Part shown: in pieces, positions 1 to 8,337 of the stretch | Numbering within the stretch: the stretch's first letter is position 1 | Layout: every line of letters begins with the position of its first letter | Assembly: GCA_017614995.1 (NCBI GenBank) | Contig: JAGAAX010000042.1 | Location: forward strand, 1 to 37,176 | Source: Spirochaetaceae bacterium | GTDB taxonomy: Bacteria > Spirochaetota > Spirochaetia > Treponematales > Treponemataceae | DNA length: 37,176 nt | Direction: 5' to 3' | Notes under the pieces: generated by a model | What the model saw: the letters and a program-made list of their open reading frames with translations, nothing else | Told to the model about the DNA's origin: nothing | Databases searched by the model: none | Position numbers and translations under genes: made by a program

Positions 1-87
1 AAAAATAATCAGATTTATGAACCAAAAAAGTTCATTCCATCAGATGGACGGATTTCAAAAATTGCAGAAGAAGCTTTAGGTGCGTGA
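1..87 (+). CDS. 3' end of an unidentified gene (partial)
   Basis: An open frame enters from the left edge in phase with base 1 and ends at a TGA at 85-87, giving 28 residues that end in SKIAEEALGA. The composition looks protein-like, with a charged C-terminal helix, but the piece is too short to name. It could be a chance open frame. No start is visible and no intrinsic terminator follows directly. Confidence 0.35.
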   Translation, partial: KNNQIYEPKKFIPSDGRISKIAEEALGA

Positions 88-210
88 ATAAGAGGGCTGG
101 AGATAAAATTAATCTAACTTGCTCTTGACAAAAAACATAGGATGACCCCTGATTATCTTCGAATGGGCGAACTTGTACATATACTGTCGGTTTTTGTGAA
201 AGCAAAAAGC

Positions 211-262
211 GACGCTTTTCGCCAAACAAACTTATTCTGTAAATTAAGCTGATGCGAAAAGA
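211..262 (-). repeat. 52-bp dispersed intergenic element, copy 1
   Basis: Read on the minus strand, this stretch has the same ends and length as 18288-18339. Both begin TCTTTTCGCA and end GGCGAAAAGCGTC, and the middle is partly similar (CAGCT-AA...). The ends form an inverted repeat CTTTTCGC/GCGAAAAG, as in small MITE- or REP-like intergenic repeats. It lies just upstream of the icd promoter. Confidence 0.5.
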
Positions 263-269
263 TGAACTG

Positions 270-299
270 TTGAAAATTGACTGGTTTTTGTGCTATTCT
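270..299 (+). promoter_or_regulatory. Candidate sigma-70 promoter of icd-pyrKD
   Basis: TTGAAA at 270-275 and TATTCT at 294-299 are 18 bases apart and would start RNA near 306, upstream of the chosen icd start at 320. That placement argues against the earlier in-frame ATG at 290, which lies inside the promoter. Confidence 0.4.
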
Positions 300-319
300 T
301 TTTTCCATGTGAGGTAGAA

Positions 320-1522
320 ATGAATAAGATTCAAATGAAAACTCCGATTGCCGAGCTTGACGGTGACGAGATGACCCGCGTTTTGTGGGCTGTAATAAAA
401 GAAAAACTTCTTGAACCTTTTGTAGATTTAAAAACAGAATATTTTGACCTCGGCTTAAAAGCCAGAGACGATTCAGATGATAAAATCACATACGAGGCCG
501 CTGCCGCAATAAAAAGACTTGGCGTCGGCGTAAAATGTGCCACAATTACGTCAAATGCCGCCCGCATGGAAGAATACAAGCTCAAGCAGCTTACTCCAAG
601 CCCCAACGGCATTATCAGAGCCGAGCTTGACGGCACAGTTTTCCGAAAACCGATTATCGTAAAGAACGTAAAACCTGCCGTAAAAAGCTGGAAAAAGCCG
701 TTCATTATGGGCAGACACGCTTACGGCGATGTCTACAAAAACTGCGAGATGTACGTTGACCGCCCGGGAAAGGCTGAGCTTGTCTTTACAGACGAAAACG
801 GCAACGAAACACGCAAGATAATCATGCAGATGAAAGGTCCGGGCGTGATTCAGGGAATCCACAACCTCGACAAGTCTATAGAAAGTTTTGCAAGATGCTG
901 TTTCAGATACGCTCTTGATGAAAAGGTTGATGTCTGGTTTGCTACAAAAGACACAATCAGCAAGACTTATGACGGCCGCTTCAAAGAAATTTTCCAGAAG
1001 ATTTTCGATTCTGAATTCAAGGCAGATTTTGAGAAAAACGGTCTCACCTATTTTTATACGCTCATCGACGATGTTGTAGCCCGCGTAATGAAGCACGAAG
1101 GCGGCATTCTCTGGGCATGCAAAAACTACGACGGCGACGTTATGAGCGACATGGTTGCTTCTGCAAGCGGCAGTCTCTCAATGATGACGAGCGTTCTTGT
1201 TTCTCCTGACGGCAAGTTTGAGTATGAAGCTGCTCATGGCACAGTTCAGAGACATTACTACCGCTACCTTAAAGGCGAAAAAACCTCGACAAACCCGATT
1301 GCGCTTATTTTTGCATGGACTGGTGCGCTTGCCAAACGCGGCGAGCTTGACGGTACGCCGGAACTCGTAGACTTTGCGCACAAGCTTGAAAAAGCAACTC
1401 TCGGTCTTATTGAAGACGGCATAATGACAGGCGACTTAAAAGCGCTTGCAGAACCTGCTCCAAAAGAAATCCTCAATTCTTGGGATTTCATCGACAGAAT
1501 TGCAGAAAGACTTTCAAAATAA
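320..1522 (+). CDS. icd: NADP-dependent isocitrate dehydrogenase (eukaryotic-type)
   Basis: Oxidatively decarboxylates isocitrate to 2-oxoglutarate with NADP+ in the cytosol. The 400-aa protein follows the eukaryotic-type dimeric IDH family rather than E. coli Icd. Isocitrate ligands are visible: S94, N96 and R100 in SPNGIIR, R109, and R132 with Y139 in GRHAYGDVY. Then come K210 in [14 protein letters not shown] and metal ligands D250, D273 and D277 (YDGDVMSD). Numbering matches human IDH1 through Y139. NADP contacts lie in the EAAHGTV..H and STNPIA segments. The start at 320 is preceded by GAGGTAG; an in-frame ATG at 290 lacks a ribosome site. pyrKD follows 23 bases downstream, probably in the same transcript. 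The enzyme may mainly supply 2-oxoglutarate and NADPH. Confidence 0.95.
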   Translation: MNKIQMKTPIAELDGDEMTRVLWAVIKEKLLEPFVDLKTEYFDLGLKARDDSDDKITYEAAAAIKRLGVGVKCATITSNAARMEEYKLKQLTPSPNGIIRAELDGTVFRKPIIVKNVKPAVKSWKKPFIMGRHAYGDVYKNCEMYVDRPGKAELVFTDENGNETRKIIMQMKGPGVIQGIHNLDKSIESFARCCFRYALDEKVDVWFATKDTISKTYDGRFKEIFQKIFDSEFKADFEKNGLTYFYTLIDDVVARVMKHEGGILWACKNYDGDVMSDMVASASGSLSMMTSVLVSPDGKFEYEAAHGTVQRHYYRYLKGEKTSTNPIALIFAWTGALAKRGELDGTPELVDFAHKLEKATLGLIEDGIMTGDLKALAEPAPKEILNSWDFIDRIAERLSK

Positions 1523-1545
1523 CAAGCTAAGATAGGAGCGGCTCA

Positions 1546-3336
1546 ATGTCAAAGATTTTAGACTGCAACAATGTTGCTTATCCTGAATTTACAAAAGGCA
1601 GAGTAATTTCATGCAAGGCTGAAAAAGGCGCAAGACCAGAGAACAGCGTTTTCGCGCTTGTTCTTGCAGTTAAAGGCGATAAAAAGCCGCTGCCCGGTCA
1701 GTTCTACATGCTTCATGCACTTAAAAGCGATGTTCTGCTCGGCCGCCCTATCAGCGTTTTCCATTCGGAACAGAAAAAAGACTGTGTTGAAATTACGTTC
1801 TTAATCTTGCAGAAAGGCAAAGGAACGCAAGAGCTTTGCCAGCTTGAAAAAGACGATGAAATAAGCATTTTAGGCCCGCTCGGCAATGTTTTTCCAAAAC
1901 CAGAAAGCGGCAAAGCCCTTGTTATTGGCGGCGGAATCGGTGTTGCGCCTGTGGCAGGTTTTGCAGAATCGCTTAAAGACAAGTCTTACGACTTTTACGC
2001 TTGTTTTAAGAGCGGCAAATACGCACTTGAGAACATAAAGCCTGAAAAGCTTGTAATTACCACAGACGACGGCAGTTTCGGCATAAAGGGAATGCTGCCG
2101 TCTGCTCTTACGGCTGAAACCATAAAAGCCGGAAATTATTCCGCTGTTTATGCGTGCGGCCCGACTCCGATGCTTTGCTACGTTAAAAAAGTCGCAGAAG
2201 AAGCCGGAGTTTTGTGCTATTTAAGCATGGAAGCACGCATGGCTTGCGGCATGGGCGTCTGCCTCGGCTGCACAATCGACACAACAGAGGGCAACAAACG
2301 CTGCTGCAAGGACGGGCCTGTTTTTGACAGCCGCATCATCAAATTTCCGCAATTCAAAGATTCATTCTCGTCAAAAGCCCTGCCCTGCAAAGCACCGCTT
2401 AACGAAGAACCCGATATTTCAGTCTCTATCAAAGGCGTACGCCTTAGCAACCCGCTAATCGGCAGTTCGGGCACTTTCGGCTTCGGTACAGAATATACAT
2501 CTGTTTTTGATGTAAACCGACTCGGCGCAATTGCGTCAAAAGGTCTTACGCTTGAACCGCGTGAAGGCAACAGCGGAATAAGACTTTGGGAAACACCGTC
2601 TGGGCTTATGAACTCAATCGGGCTTCAGAATCCGGGCATTCCGCATTTTATTGAGCATGAACTGTCTGAAATGCTCGCGCTCAAACCTGTTACAATCGCG
2701 AATCTTTCAGGCTCTACGCTTGAAAGCTACGTTGAGGGCGCAAAACTTCTCGACAAGACAGAAGTTCCTATAATTGAGCTGAACATTTCATGCCCGAATG
2801 TTGCGGCAGGCGGCGCTTCTTTCGGAATGACTTGCGCGCTTGCAAATCAGGCTGTTTCGGCAGTTAGAGCCGTAACCGCAAAGCCTTTGATTGTCAAGCT
2901 TACACCGCAGTCGCCTGATTTGATAAATGTCGCGCTTGAGTGCATAAAATCTGGCGCGGACGGCATAAGTCTCTGCAATTCTTTTCAAGGCGTTGCAATA
3001 GACATTGAGCGCGGCGTGCCGGTCTTTGACAAGATAAAGGCTGGTTTCGGCGGCCCTGCCGTGCGCCCGATTGCGATGCGCCTTATCTATGAGCTTTGTA
3101 CAGAAATCAAGAAACTTCCGGCTGACCGGCAGGTTCCAGTTATTGCAATTGGCGGAATCGAAAAATGGCAGGACGTTGTGGAATTTATAATGTGCGGTGC
3201 ATCCGCTGTTGAAGTGGGCACAAACACATTCGCCAATCCGTTCACGATGATTGAATGTATCGACGGACTTTCGGCATTTATGAAGCGCAAGGGTTACAAG
3301 AACCTTGAAGAAATGCGCGGCATCGTGCTGAACTAG
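1546..3336 (+). CDS. pyrKD: Dihydroorotate dehydrogenase, PyrK-PyrD fusion
   Basis: Oxidises dihydroorotate to orotate in pyrimidine synthesis and passes electrons to NAD+. Residues 1-280 form the electron-transfer subunit PyrK: an FAD motif RPIS at 67-70, a nucleotide-binding GGGIGVAP at 128-135, and a 2Fe-2S cysteine cluster at C234, C239, C242 and C253/C254. Residues 288-596 form the class 1B catalytic subunit PyrD, with the FMN-barrel signature SSGTFGFG near 307-314 and active-site cysteine C416 in NISCPN. In most bacteria these are two genes (pyrK, pyrD or pyrDB) forming a heterotetramer. Here one uninterrupted frame of 596 aa carries both. The start has an AGGAGCGG ribosome site. It follows icd closely and ends before a bidirectional terminator. 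Confidence 0.95.
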   Translation: MSKILDCNNVAYPEFTKGRVISCKAEKGARPENSVFALVLAVKGDKKPLPGQFYMLHALKSDVLLGRPISVFHSEQKKDCVEITFLILQKGKGTQELCQLEKDDEISILGPLGNVFPKPESGKALVIGGGIGVAPVAGFAESLKDKSYDFYACFKSGKYALENIKPEKLVITTDDGSFGIKGMLPSALTAETIKAGNYSAVYACGPTPMLCYVKKVAEEAGVLCYLSMEARMACGMGVCLGCTIDTTEGNKRCCKDGPVFDSRIIKFPQFKDSFSSKALPCKAPLNEEPDISVSIKGVRLSNPLIGSSGTFGFGTEYTSVFDVNRLGAIASKGLTLEPREGNSGIRLWETPSGLMNSIGLQNPGIPHFIEHELSEMLALKPVTIANLSGSTLESYVEGAKLLDKTEVPIIELNISCPNVAAGGASFGMTCALANQAVSAVRAVTAKPLIVKLTPQSPDLINVALECIKSGADGISLCNSFQGVAIDIERGVPVFDKIKAGFGGPAVRPIAMRLIYELCTEIKKLPADRQVPVIAIGGIEKWQDVVEFIMCGASAVEVGTNTFANPFTMIECIDGLSAFMKRKGYKNLEEMRGIVLN

Positions 3337-3369
3337 ACTGAACTTCGAGTTTTTAAGATTGTGGTGGCT

Positions 3370-3452
3370 GAGCGTAGTCGAAGCCATAATAAGCGGAAGG
3401 TTTTTTAATTGAATATTGAAAATCGATTATTTCGACTTCGCTCAATAACCGA
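3370..3452. repeat. Two copies of a GAGCGnAGTCGAA palindromic motif
   Basis: GAGCGTAGTCGAA at 3370-3382 and its inverted near-copy at 3431-3443 (reverse complement GAGCGAAGTCGAA) lie between pyrKD and degQ. The second is the loop of an imperfect hairpin with arms 3423-3431 and 3444-3452. They resemble small repetitive extragenic palindromes; function unknown. Confidence 0.35.
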
Positions 3453-3503
3453 TTTTCGCTAAAAAAACTACGAATTTAAAACTCGAAATTGAGGATAACT
3501 AAA

Positions 3504-3530
3504 AAAAGGCTGTCTAAAAGGCAGCCTTTT
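3504..3530. terminator. Bidirectional intrinsic terminator between pyrKD and degQ
   Basis: A 9-bp stem AAAAGGCTG/CAGCCTTTT closes a 9-base loop, with a T-run on the right in the plus direction and an A-run on the left that reads as T on the minus strand. It sits between the convergent ends of pyrKD and degQ and can serve both. Confidence 0.75.
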
Positions 3531-3546
3531 CTATACCTACAAAACT

Positions 3547-5040
3547 TTACAGCTTGTATTTAACAGTTGAAATCTTATGACCGTCTCTAAGAACATCAAA
3601 CCAGATTTCTTTGTTTGAGCTGTCAGAAACAGCTTCAAAGAATTCAGTTATGTTCTTTATGTCTTTTCCGTTTACAGCGGTAATTACATCGCCGTTGCGC
3701 AGACTAAGAACAGCAGCCGGAGATTTTGACACGATATTGACTACAAGCACGCCCTTTACCTTGTCTTCAAGCTTAAGCTGCTTGCGTACATCTTCAGTCA
3801 AAGGAACTGCCGTAAATCCAGGCCAAAGCTTTGAATTATTGGTTACAGTCTCTTCTTTGCGCTCTTCAACCTTTGCGCGCAATGTAACTTCTTTGCCGTT
3901 ACGCAAAACAACAAAGGTTGCTGTCTCACCGGCAGGAATATCGCCTACTTCACGTACAAGCTGGTCACTTGATTTAACCTTCTTGCCGTTAAGCGAAATG
4001 ATATAGTCTCCGGCATGAACACCTGCTTTAGAAGCCGGTGAATCAAGGAAAACCTGGGCAACAAGAGAGCCGTCTTTTCCCTTAACCTTAAGCTCTTCTT
4101 TATACGGGTCTTCAATATCAATCAATGTAATGCCCATCCAGCCGTATGTAATTTTTCCGCCTGAAATGAACGAATCAATTGCCTTTTTAATATTGTTGAT
4201 CGGAATGGCAAAACCCAAGCCCTGCGAACCGCCAGACTGCGAAGCAATCCATGTGTTGATTCCGATTATTTCGCCATAAATGTTGACAAGCGGACCGCCT
4301 GAGTTTCCCTGGTTGATAGCTGCATCAGTCTGAATAAAGTCGCTGATGTTGCCGATTCCGTTGCCACTTCTTCCCGTCGCGCTGACAATTCCCTGTGTTA
4401 CAGAAGAATAATAGCCGAGCGGTGTACCCATAGCAAAGCAGATGTCGCCCTGATGAACAGAGTCTGAATTGCCGAGTGAAGCAACTGTAATTGAAGTATC
4501 GTCGCTTTCAAATGAAACAAGCGCAATATCCTTGCGTTCGTCTGCACCGACAAGCTTGCCTTTGAAAGTGCGGCCGTCGCTAAGCTTTACAGAAATCTCT
4601 TTTGCAGAACCTGCAACGTGGTTGTTTGTCAGAACATAGAATGTTTTGCCGCTCTTGCGGACAATTACACCAGAGCCCAAGCCCTGCTGCTCATATTCTT
4701 CAGCCTTATCACCATTCTGGTTAAAAAAGAAGAAAGGAAAATCGTCAAAAGGACTTGCCTGTCTTGTTTTTGTTTCTGTTACATCAAGCTCTACAACAGC
4801 AGGCAGAACAGCGTCAGAAACTGAGCGGAATACAACCTGCATTGATTCAACAACAGAAAGTGCGTCTTTTGGAATTTTTACAGACGTACCTGATTCAGTT
4901 TTTGTATATGGTGCTTTTTTTGTTTCGGCAAAAACTGTATTAGCATCTGTTTTTTTTGCAGAACAAGAAAGTGTAAAAACACCAATACCAGCCAGACATG
5001 CTACAGCACAAAAAAGAAAATTTTTAACAAACTGTTTCAT
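3547..5040 (-). CDS. degQ: DegQ/HtrA-type serine protease, probable lipoprotein
   Basis: A cell-envelope quality-control protease of the trypsin-like HtrA family, 497 aa. The N-terminus is a signal sequence ending in a lipobox, TLSC with C26, so it is probably a membrane-anchored lipoprotein facing the periplasm. The catalytic triad is H141 (TNNHVAG), D171 (ERKDIALV) and S247 (QGNSGGP). Two PDZ domains follow, at about 296-390 and 410-495. The start was set at ATG 5040, preceded by GGGAGG; an upstream in-frame ATG at 5082 has no ribosome site and would bury the signal peptide. It appears to be a single gene. A pair of 11-bp inverted repeats flanks its 5' region. Confidence 0.93.
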   Translation of the reverse strand: MKQFVKNFLFCAVACLAGIGVFTLSCSAKKTDANTVFAETKKAPYTKTESGTSVKIPKDALSVVESMQVVFRSVSDAVLPAVVELDVTETKTRQASPFDDFPFFFFNQNGDKAEEYEQQGLGSGVIVRKSGKTFYVLTNNHVAGSAKEISVKLSDGRTFKGKLVGADERKDIALVSFESDDTSITVASLGNSDSVHQGDICFAMGTPLGYYSSVTQGIVSATGRSGNGIGNISDFIQTDAAINQGNSGGPLVNIYGEIIGINTWIASQSGGSQGLGFAIPINNIKKAIDSFISGGKITYGWMGITLIDIEDPYKEELKVKGKDGSLVAQVFLDSPASKAGVHAGDYIISLNGKKVKSSDQLVREVGDIPAGETATFVVLRNGKEVTLRAKVEERKEETVTNNSKLWPGFTAVPLTEDVRKQLKLEDKVKGVLVVNIVSKSPAAVLSLRNGDVITAVNGKDIKNITEFFEAVSDSSNKEIWFDVLRDGHKISTVKYKL

Positions 5041-5157
5041 TGTCAGATAACCTCCCGGATGATATGAAACATCCGCATTCATATTAAATATACTAATAAA
5101 AACACTGCTCGTGAAAATTGTTTACAAAATTTTTGAAGAATTTTTTGTTATCTGACA
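5041..5157. repeat. 11-bp inverted repeats flanking the degQ 5' region
   Basis: TGTCAGATAAC at 5041-5051, directly upstream of the degQ start codon, is exactly inverted as GTTATCTGACA at 5147-5157, at the upstream edge of the gap. About 95 bases of AT-rich, promoter-containing sequence lie between. It could be a paired operator or a long-range stem. Confidence 0.4.
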
Positions 5158-5180
5158 ATAATACACGCTTTTTTTAGGTA

Positions 5181-5930
5181 TCAGTCCATTTTTGTGAGAA
5201 TTTCAGTATGGTCGCTGAACACTGCCACTGTATGTTCTTCGTGTGCCGAAAGCGAACCGTCAGCGGTAATTACCGTCCAGTCATCGTCTTCCAAAAGCAC
5301 CTCGTCTGTACCGATGTTAATCATCGGCTCAATTGCAAGCACCATACCCGGCTGAATGCGCGGGTTTGCACCGCGGCTCGGCACATTCGGAACGCTCGGG
5401 TCTTCGTGGACGGCAAGACCTACACCATGGCCGCAATACTCGTAGACGACACCGAAACCGGCGTTTGTAGCAACTTCATAGACGGCGTGCGAAATGTCGC
5501 CGATGCGGTTGCCCACTTTGCACGCCGCGATGCCGGCTTCAAGACACTGTTTTGTTACACTTATCAGTTTTTCGGCGGCAGGCGATACCTTTCCGATTTT
5601 GACTGTATGAGCTGAATCGCTTATGTAGCCGTCCAAATCTATGCCGACATCAAGCGAAACAATGTCGCCGTTCTCGATTTTTCTCTTTTTAGACGGAATA
5701 CCATGAATAACTTCATCGTTTACAGAAATACAAGCCGCGCCCGGAAAATCTTCTTTATACCAGGCAGGTTTGCCGCCATGATGGACTATAAACTCTCTGC
5801 AAAGTTCATCAATATCGTGTGTCGTCATTCCTGCCTGTATAAGCGGAATAACATGTTTGTACATGTCGGCAAGAAGCTGGCATGATTTTCTGATGCCGTT
5901 AATTTGTTTCTCATTCTTTAAGCGGATCAT
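5181..5930 (-). CDS. map: Methionine aminopeptidase, type I
   Basis: Removes the initiator methionine from nascent proteins in the cytosol. The 249-aa length is normal for type I MetAP. The pita-bread metal ligands are visible: aspartates in SLDVGID and SDSAHTV, the histidine in CGHGVGLAVHEDP, and glutamates in LAIEPM and AHEEHTVAV. The substrate histidine lies in DEVIHGIPS. The ATG at 5930 is preceded by AGAGGC. It is the last gene of a co-directional run whose upstream neighbour (dnaJ-domain gene) ends 37 bases away, so it may share a transcript with that cluster. Confidence 0.96.
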   Translation of the reverse strand: MIRLKNEKQINGIRKSCQLLADMYKHVIPLIQAGMTTHDIDELCREFIVHHGGKPAWYKEDFPGAACISVNDEVIHGIPSKKRKIENGDIVSLDVGIDLDGYISDSAHTVKIGKVSPAAEKLISVTKQCLEAGIAACKVGNRIGDISHAVYEVATNAGFGVVYEYCGHGVGLAVHEDPSVPNVPSRGANPRIQPGMVLAIEPMINIGTDEVLLEDDDWTVITADGSLSAHEEHTVAVFSDHTEILTKMD

Positions 5931-5967
5931 AAAAGCCTCTTTATAAATATTTTCAGTATAAACAAAA

Positions 5968-6768
5968 TTAAAATTTGTAGCGGTTTTTAAATCTTGCCGG
6001 AACAGAAAGCGTTGAATCCATTTGCACCGCTTTTCTTATGCAAAGTCCGGCTGTTGCCGTATCACCAAGCCTATCGTAGGATTCTGCCATAAGACGGAGG
6101 ATATAAGCCTCATCTTTTTTGCCGAATCCCAAATCAAGCGCATCTTCGAGCGCGTCAAGCACCAGCTCGTCGCTTATGTTGCCCGCAAGTTTTGAGCGCA
6201 CAAGTGTGCGCATCAGATTCATCACTTCCGGAAAAAAATGCCTGAAATACGAATAGCTGTATTCCATGCGGATAATCTTAGCCAGAAGCAGATAAGCATC
6301 GTAGAATTCTTCCCTAAAAAGCAGCTCTTCTGCAAGAATATAGCCATAATCCATGAAATCTTCGCGCGTAAACCATCTTGAAAGCGAAAAATCGGCGCGG
6401 CTCACAGAAAGACGCTTGTATTCTTCTACAGCATCATCTTCTCTGCCATGCATTAAATCAAAGAAAACAAGCTTGCAGCGGCTCTCTTCGTCAGTGCGCT
6501 CAGAAAGCCACTGTCTGTAGTCAAACGATTCTTCTGATTTTGAGCCTCTGGAATATCTGTCCTTAAACAGACTGTCAAACACAGCAGAACCGCGCGAGCT
6601 GATAAGAGTCTGATATGCTTTTAAGATTTTCTGAAATGCTTTTGCATCAGCTTCGCTTTCTTTAGATAAATCAGGATGAAGCTGCTTGGCTTTGCGCCTG
6701 AACGCAGTCTTTATCTCTGCAACAGACGCATCCGGCTGAATCCCCAGGAGTTTATAGTATTCTTCCAC
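5968..6768 (-). CDS. DnaJ-domain protein with helical C-terminal region
   Basis: Residues 1-60 are a J domain with the HPD signature at 32-34 (KQLHPDLSKES), which stimulates the ATPase of DnaK-type chaperones. The remaining 200 residues lack the G/F and zinc-finger regions of true DnaJ and look helical and TPR-like (AYILRLMAESYDRLGDTATA near the end). It is therefore a specialised J-domain co-chaperone, substrate unknown. It starts 7 bases after the flavodoxin-like gene and lies in the tail of the V-ATPase cluster. Confidence 0.8.
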   Translation of the reverse strand: MEEYYKLLGIQPDASVAEIKTAFRRKAKQLHPDLSKESEADAKAFQKILKAYQTLISSRGSAVFDSLFKDRYSRGSKSEESFDYRQWLSERTDEESRCKLVFFDLMHGREDDAVEEYKRLSVSRADFSLSRWFTREDFMDYGYILAEELLFREEFYDAYLLLAKIIRMEYSYSYFRHFFPEVMNLMRTLVRSKLAGNISDELVLDALEDALDLGFGKKDEAYILRLMAESYDRLGDTATAGLCIRKAVQMDSTLSVPARFKNRYKF

Positions 6769-6775
6769 AGAAAAA

Positions 6776-7189
6776 TCAGCCTATTTTTTTTCCGACTGCA
6801 ACTGAATGGTCTATATTTTCAATTACATCAAAATAATCAAGAACCATACCATGCGATTCAAGTTCATTCATCAAAACGTGAACCATCTTGTTTGACGACA
6901 AGCCCGATTTGATTACAACAGCGCAGCCTTTTTTGCCGTCAACAGAACCGGCAGAAGACAAAATCTCGACAAGCTTTTTAGGCACTTTTGCGCCGATAAA
7001 CTGCGGAGAAGTAGCTGCAACAGCAATGTATTCGTAAATAGCAAGATGCAGCGATTCTATGCTGTCATGGGTAGCATCAAAAACAGTGACTTCGTTTCCG
7101 TTTGCTTCTGCGCCCTTAGAAAGATTCTGCAAGATGGCAGTGTGCTTTTTATTTGAACTGTCCAAAAAATGCAATAACAACGTTCTCAT
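6776..7189 (-). CDS. Flavodoxin-like protein
   Basis: A 137-aa protein with alternating strands and helices. It opens with MRTLLLHFLDSSNKK, the position of the flavodoxin phosphate loop, and continues with an AATSPQFIGAKVPKKL segment typical of the flavodoxin/FMN-reductase fold. The FMN phosphate loop is not a clean T/S-x-T-G-x-T, so cofactor binding is uncertain. It sits between the universal stress protein and the DnaJ-domain gene with short gaps, consistent with one transcript. An electron-transfer or redox role is inference. Confidence 0.55.
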   Translation of the reverse strand: MRTLLLHFLDSSNKKHTAILQNLSKGAEANGNEVTVFDATHDSIESLHLAIYEYIAVAATSPQFIGAKVPKKLVEILSSAGSVDGKKGCAVVIKSGLSSNKMVHVLMNELESHGMVLDYFDVIENIDHSVAVGKKIG

Positions 7190-7222
7190 GTTTTTTCCTT
7201 TTTAAAAACTTACACTTATGTT

Positions 7223-7711
7223 TTAAGCCATTTTAAAAAGTTTTTCAATCATAGATTCTTTGACAACAAGAACGCTGCAATGAGCTTTTACAATAATCTG
7301 CCTGTAAGAAGATGAGATAACATCGCGCGGGTCTTCGCCCGGCTTTTCAAAAGCACCGAGCAGAATCATATCGGCCTTCATTTCGTCGGCAACGGCTATA
7401 ACTTCTGCGCAGATTGAGCCTTTGCGCATTTCAGTCTGAACCTTTACGCCCTTTATCGCGCAAATTTCTTCGGTATGCTTAAGAAGCCGTCTGCCGTCTT
7501 CATTAAGCCTTGAAATGTATTCCTCGCTTTCTTCCTGAATAAAGAGCTTGGTCAAAGTAAGCTTTCTTATTGTTGCAGTATCAACAACATAAACGATTTT
7601 TACAGCGCAATGATAAATTTTTGCCAGGAGTGCGGCGTATTTTACAGCCTGAATTGAGGCTTCTGAACTGTTTACAACAACCAGAATGTTTTTAAATAAA
7701 GACTTTATCAT
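7223..7711 (-). CDS. Universal stress protein (UspA family)
   Basis: A single-domain Usp fold of 162 aa: N-terminal strand NILVVVNSSEASIQAVKYA, central ADMILLGA, and C-terminal CSVLVVKE. The usual ATP-binding G-2x-G-9x-G-S/T signature is not clean (GAFEKPGEDPRDVISSSYRQIIV), so nucleotide binding may be altered. Its ATG overlaps the stop of the V-ATPase D gene by 4 bases (ATGA), showing translational coupling to the ATPase operon. It may link membrane energisation to stress signalling; that is inference. Confidence 0.85.
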   Translation of the reverse strand: MIKSLFKNILVVVNSSEASIQAVKYAALLAKIYHCAVKIVYVVDTATIRKLTLTKLFIQEESEEYISRLNEDGRRLLKHTEEICAIKGVKVQTEMRKGSICAEVIAVADEMKADMILLGAFEKPGEDPRDVISSSYRQIIVKAHCSVLVVKESMIEKLFKMA

Positions 7712-8334
7712 TTTTCCCCCGAATGTCTTGCTTTCAAAGCTTTCAAGACAAAAATATTCTCGCGCTCACGCTCCTCAAGCTCACTTTCGATATACTTTTT
7801 AGTTTCGCTCGCCTGCGGAACAACCATCTTGTCAAGTGCATTTACACGTCTCTGGGTTTTCTTAACTTCCTCGGCAAGCCGCCACACAATCGTGCGGATA
7901 GAAGCCATTTCTGTAAGCAGCCGCAAAAGTTCAAAGAATTCCACCATTACTTTATCGGAATCTGCATAAGAATCTAAAAACGAATAGAAAAGCTCGCGCT
8001 TGGGCAAAGTCACGTCAAGGGTCGGAAAATCCATGCCGGCGAGCATTATGTGATTCTCTGTAAACTGAAAATCGTAATTTACGGCACTGCCCACCTGCTC
8101 TACACGCGAAGCACCCATAGCCATAAGCATATTCTTTAAGGCAGGATAAGCGCGTCTTATAACTTTGTCGATGTCGGCTTCAAGCATTTTTACCTGCTCA
8201 ACCATGTGCATCAGTTCCATTACAAGAATTTCGCGCTTCTGCTCAAGAAGCTCGTAGCCGTCCTGTGCAGAACGGAGCTGCTCTTTTATGGCGATGAGGT
8301 TCGATTTTGTAGGTGCAATATTTAAGCGTGCCAT
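7708..8334 (-). CDS. atpD: V-type ATPase subunit D (central stalk)
   Basis: Central rotor shaft of the V1 sector. The 208-aa length and two long terminal helices fit the family: N-terminal LNIAPTKSNLIAIKEQL is the classic start of subunit D, and the C-terminal helix carries TQRRVNALDKMVVPQ. It begins 3 bases after subunit B ends and overlaps the downstream usp gene by 4 bases. It is the last ATPase subunit of the operon. Confidence 0.96.
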   Translation of the reverse strand: MARLNIAPTKSNLIAIKEQLRSAQDGYELLEQKREILVMELMHMVEQVKMLEADIDKVIRRAYPALKNMLMAMGASRVEQVGSAVNYDFQFTENHIMLAGMDFPTLDVTLPKRELFYSFLDSYADSDKVMVEFFELLRLLTEMASIRTIVWRLAEEVKKTQRRVNALDKMVVPQASETKKYIESELEERERENIFVLKALKARHSGEK

Positions 8335-8337
8335 ACT

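Noticed and set aside
32-229. Minus-strand 65-codon frame near the left edge
   Set aside because: It runs across the dispersed repeat, has no ribosome site and no recognisable motif.
331-1096. Two long minus-strand open frames (331-705 and 551-1096) opposite icd
   Set aside because: They lie wholly antisense to an unmistakable isocitrate dehydrogenase, overlap each other and show no family features; they follow from the codon bias of the real gene.
2788-3387. 199-codon minus-strand frame over the end of pyrKD
   Set aside because: Antisense to the conserved PyrD region and rich in H, C and R, typical of a shadow frame.
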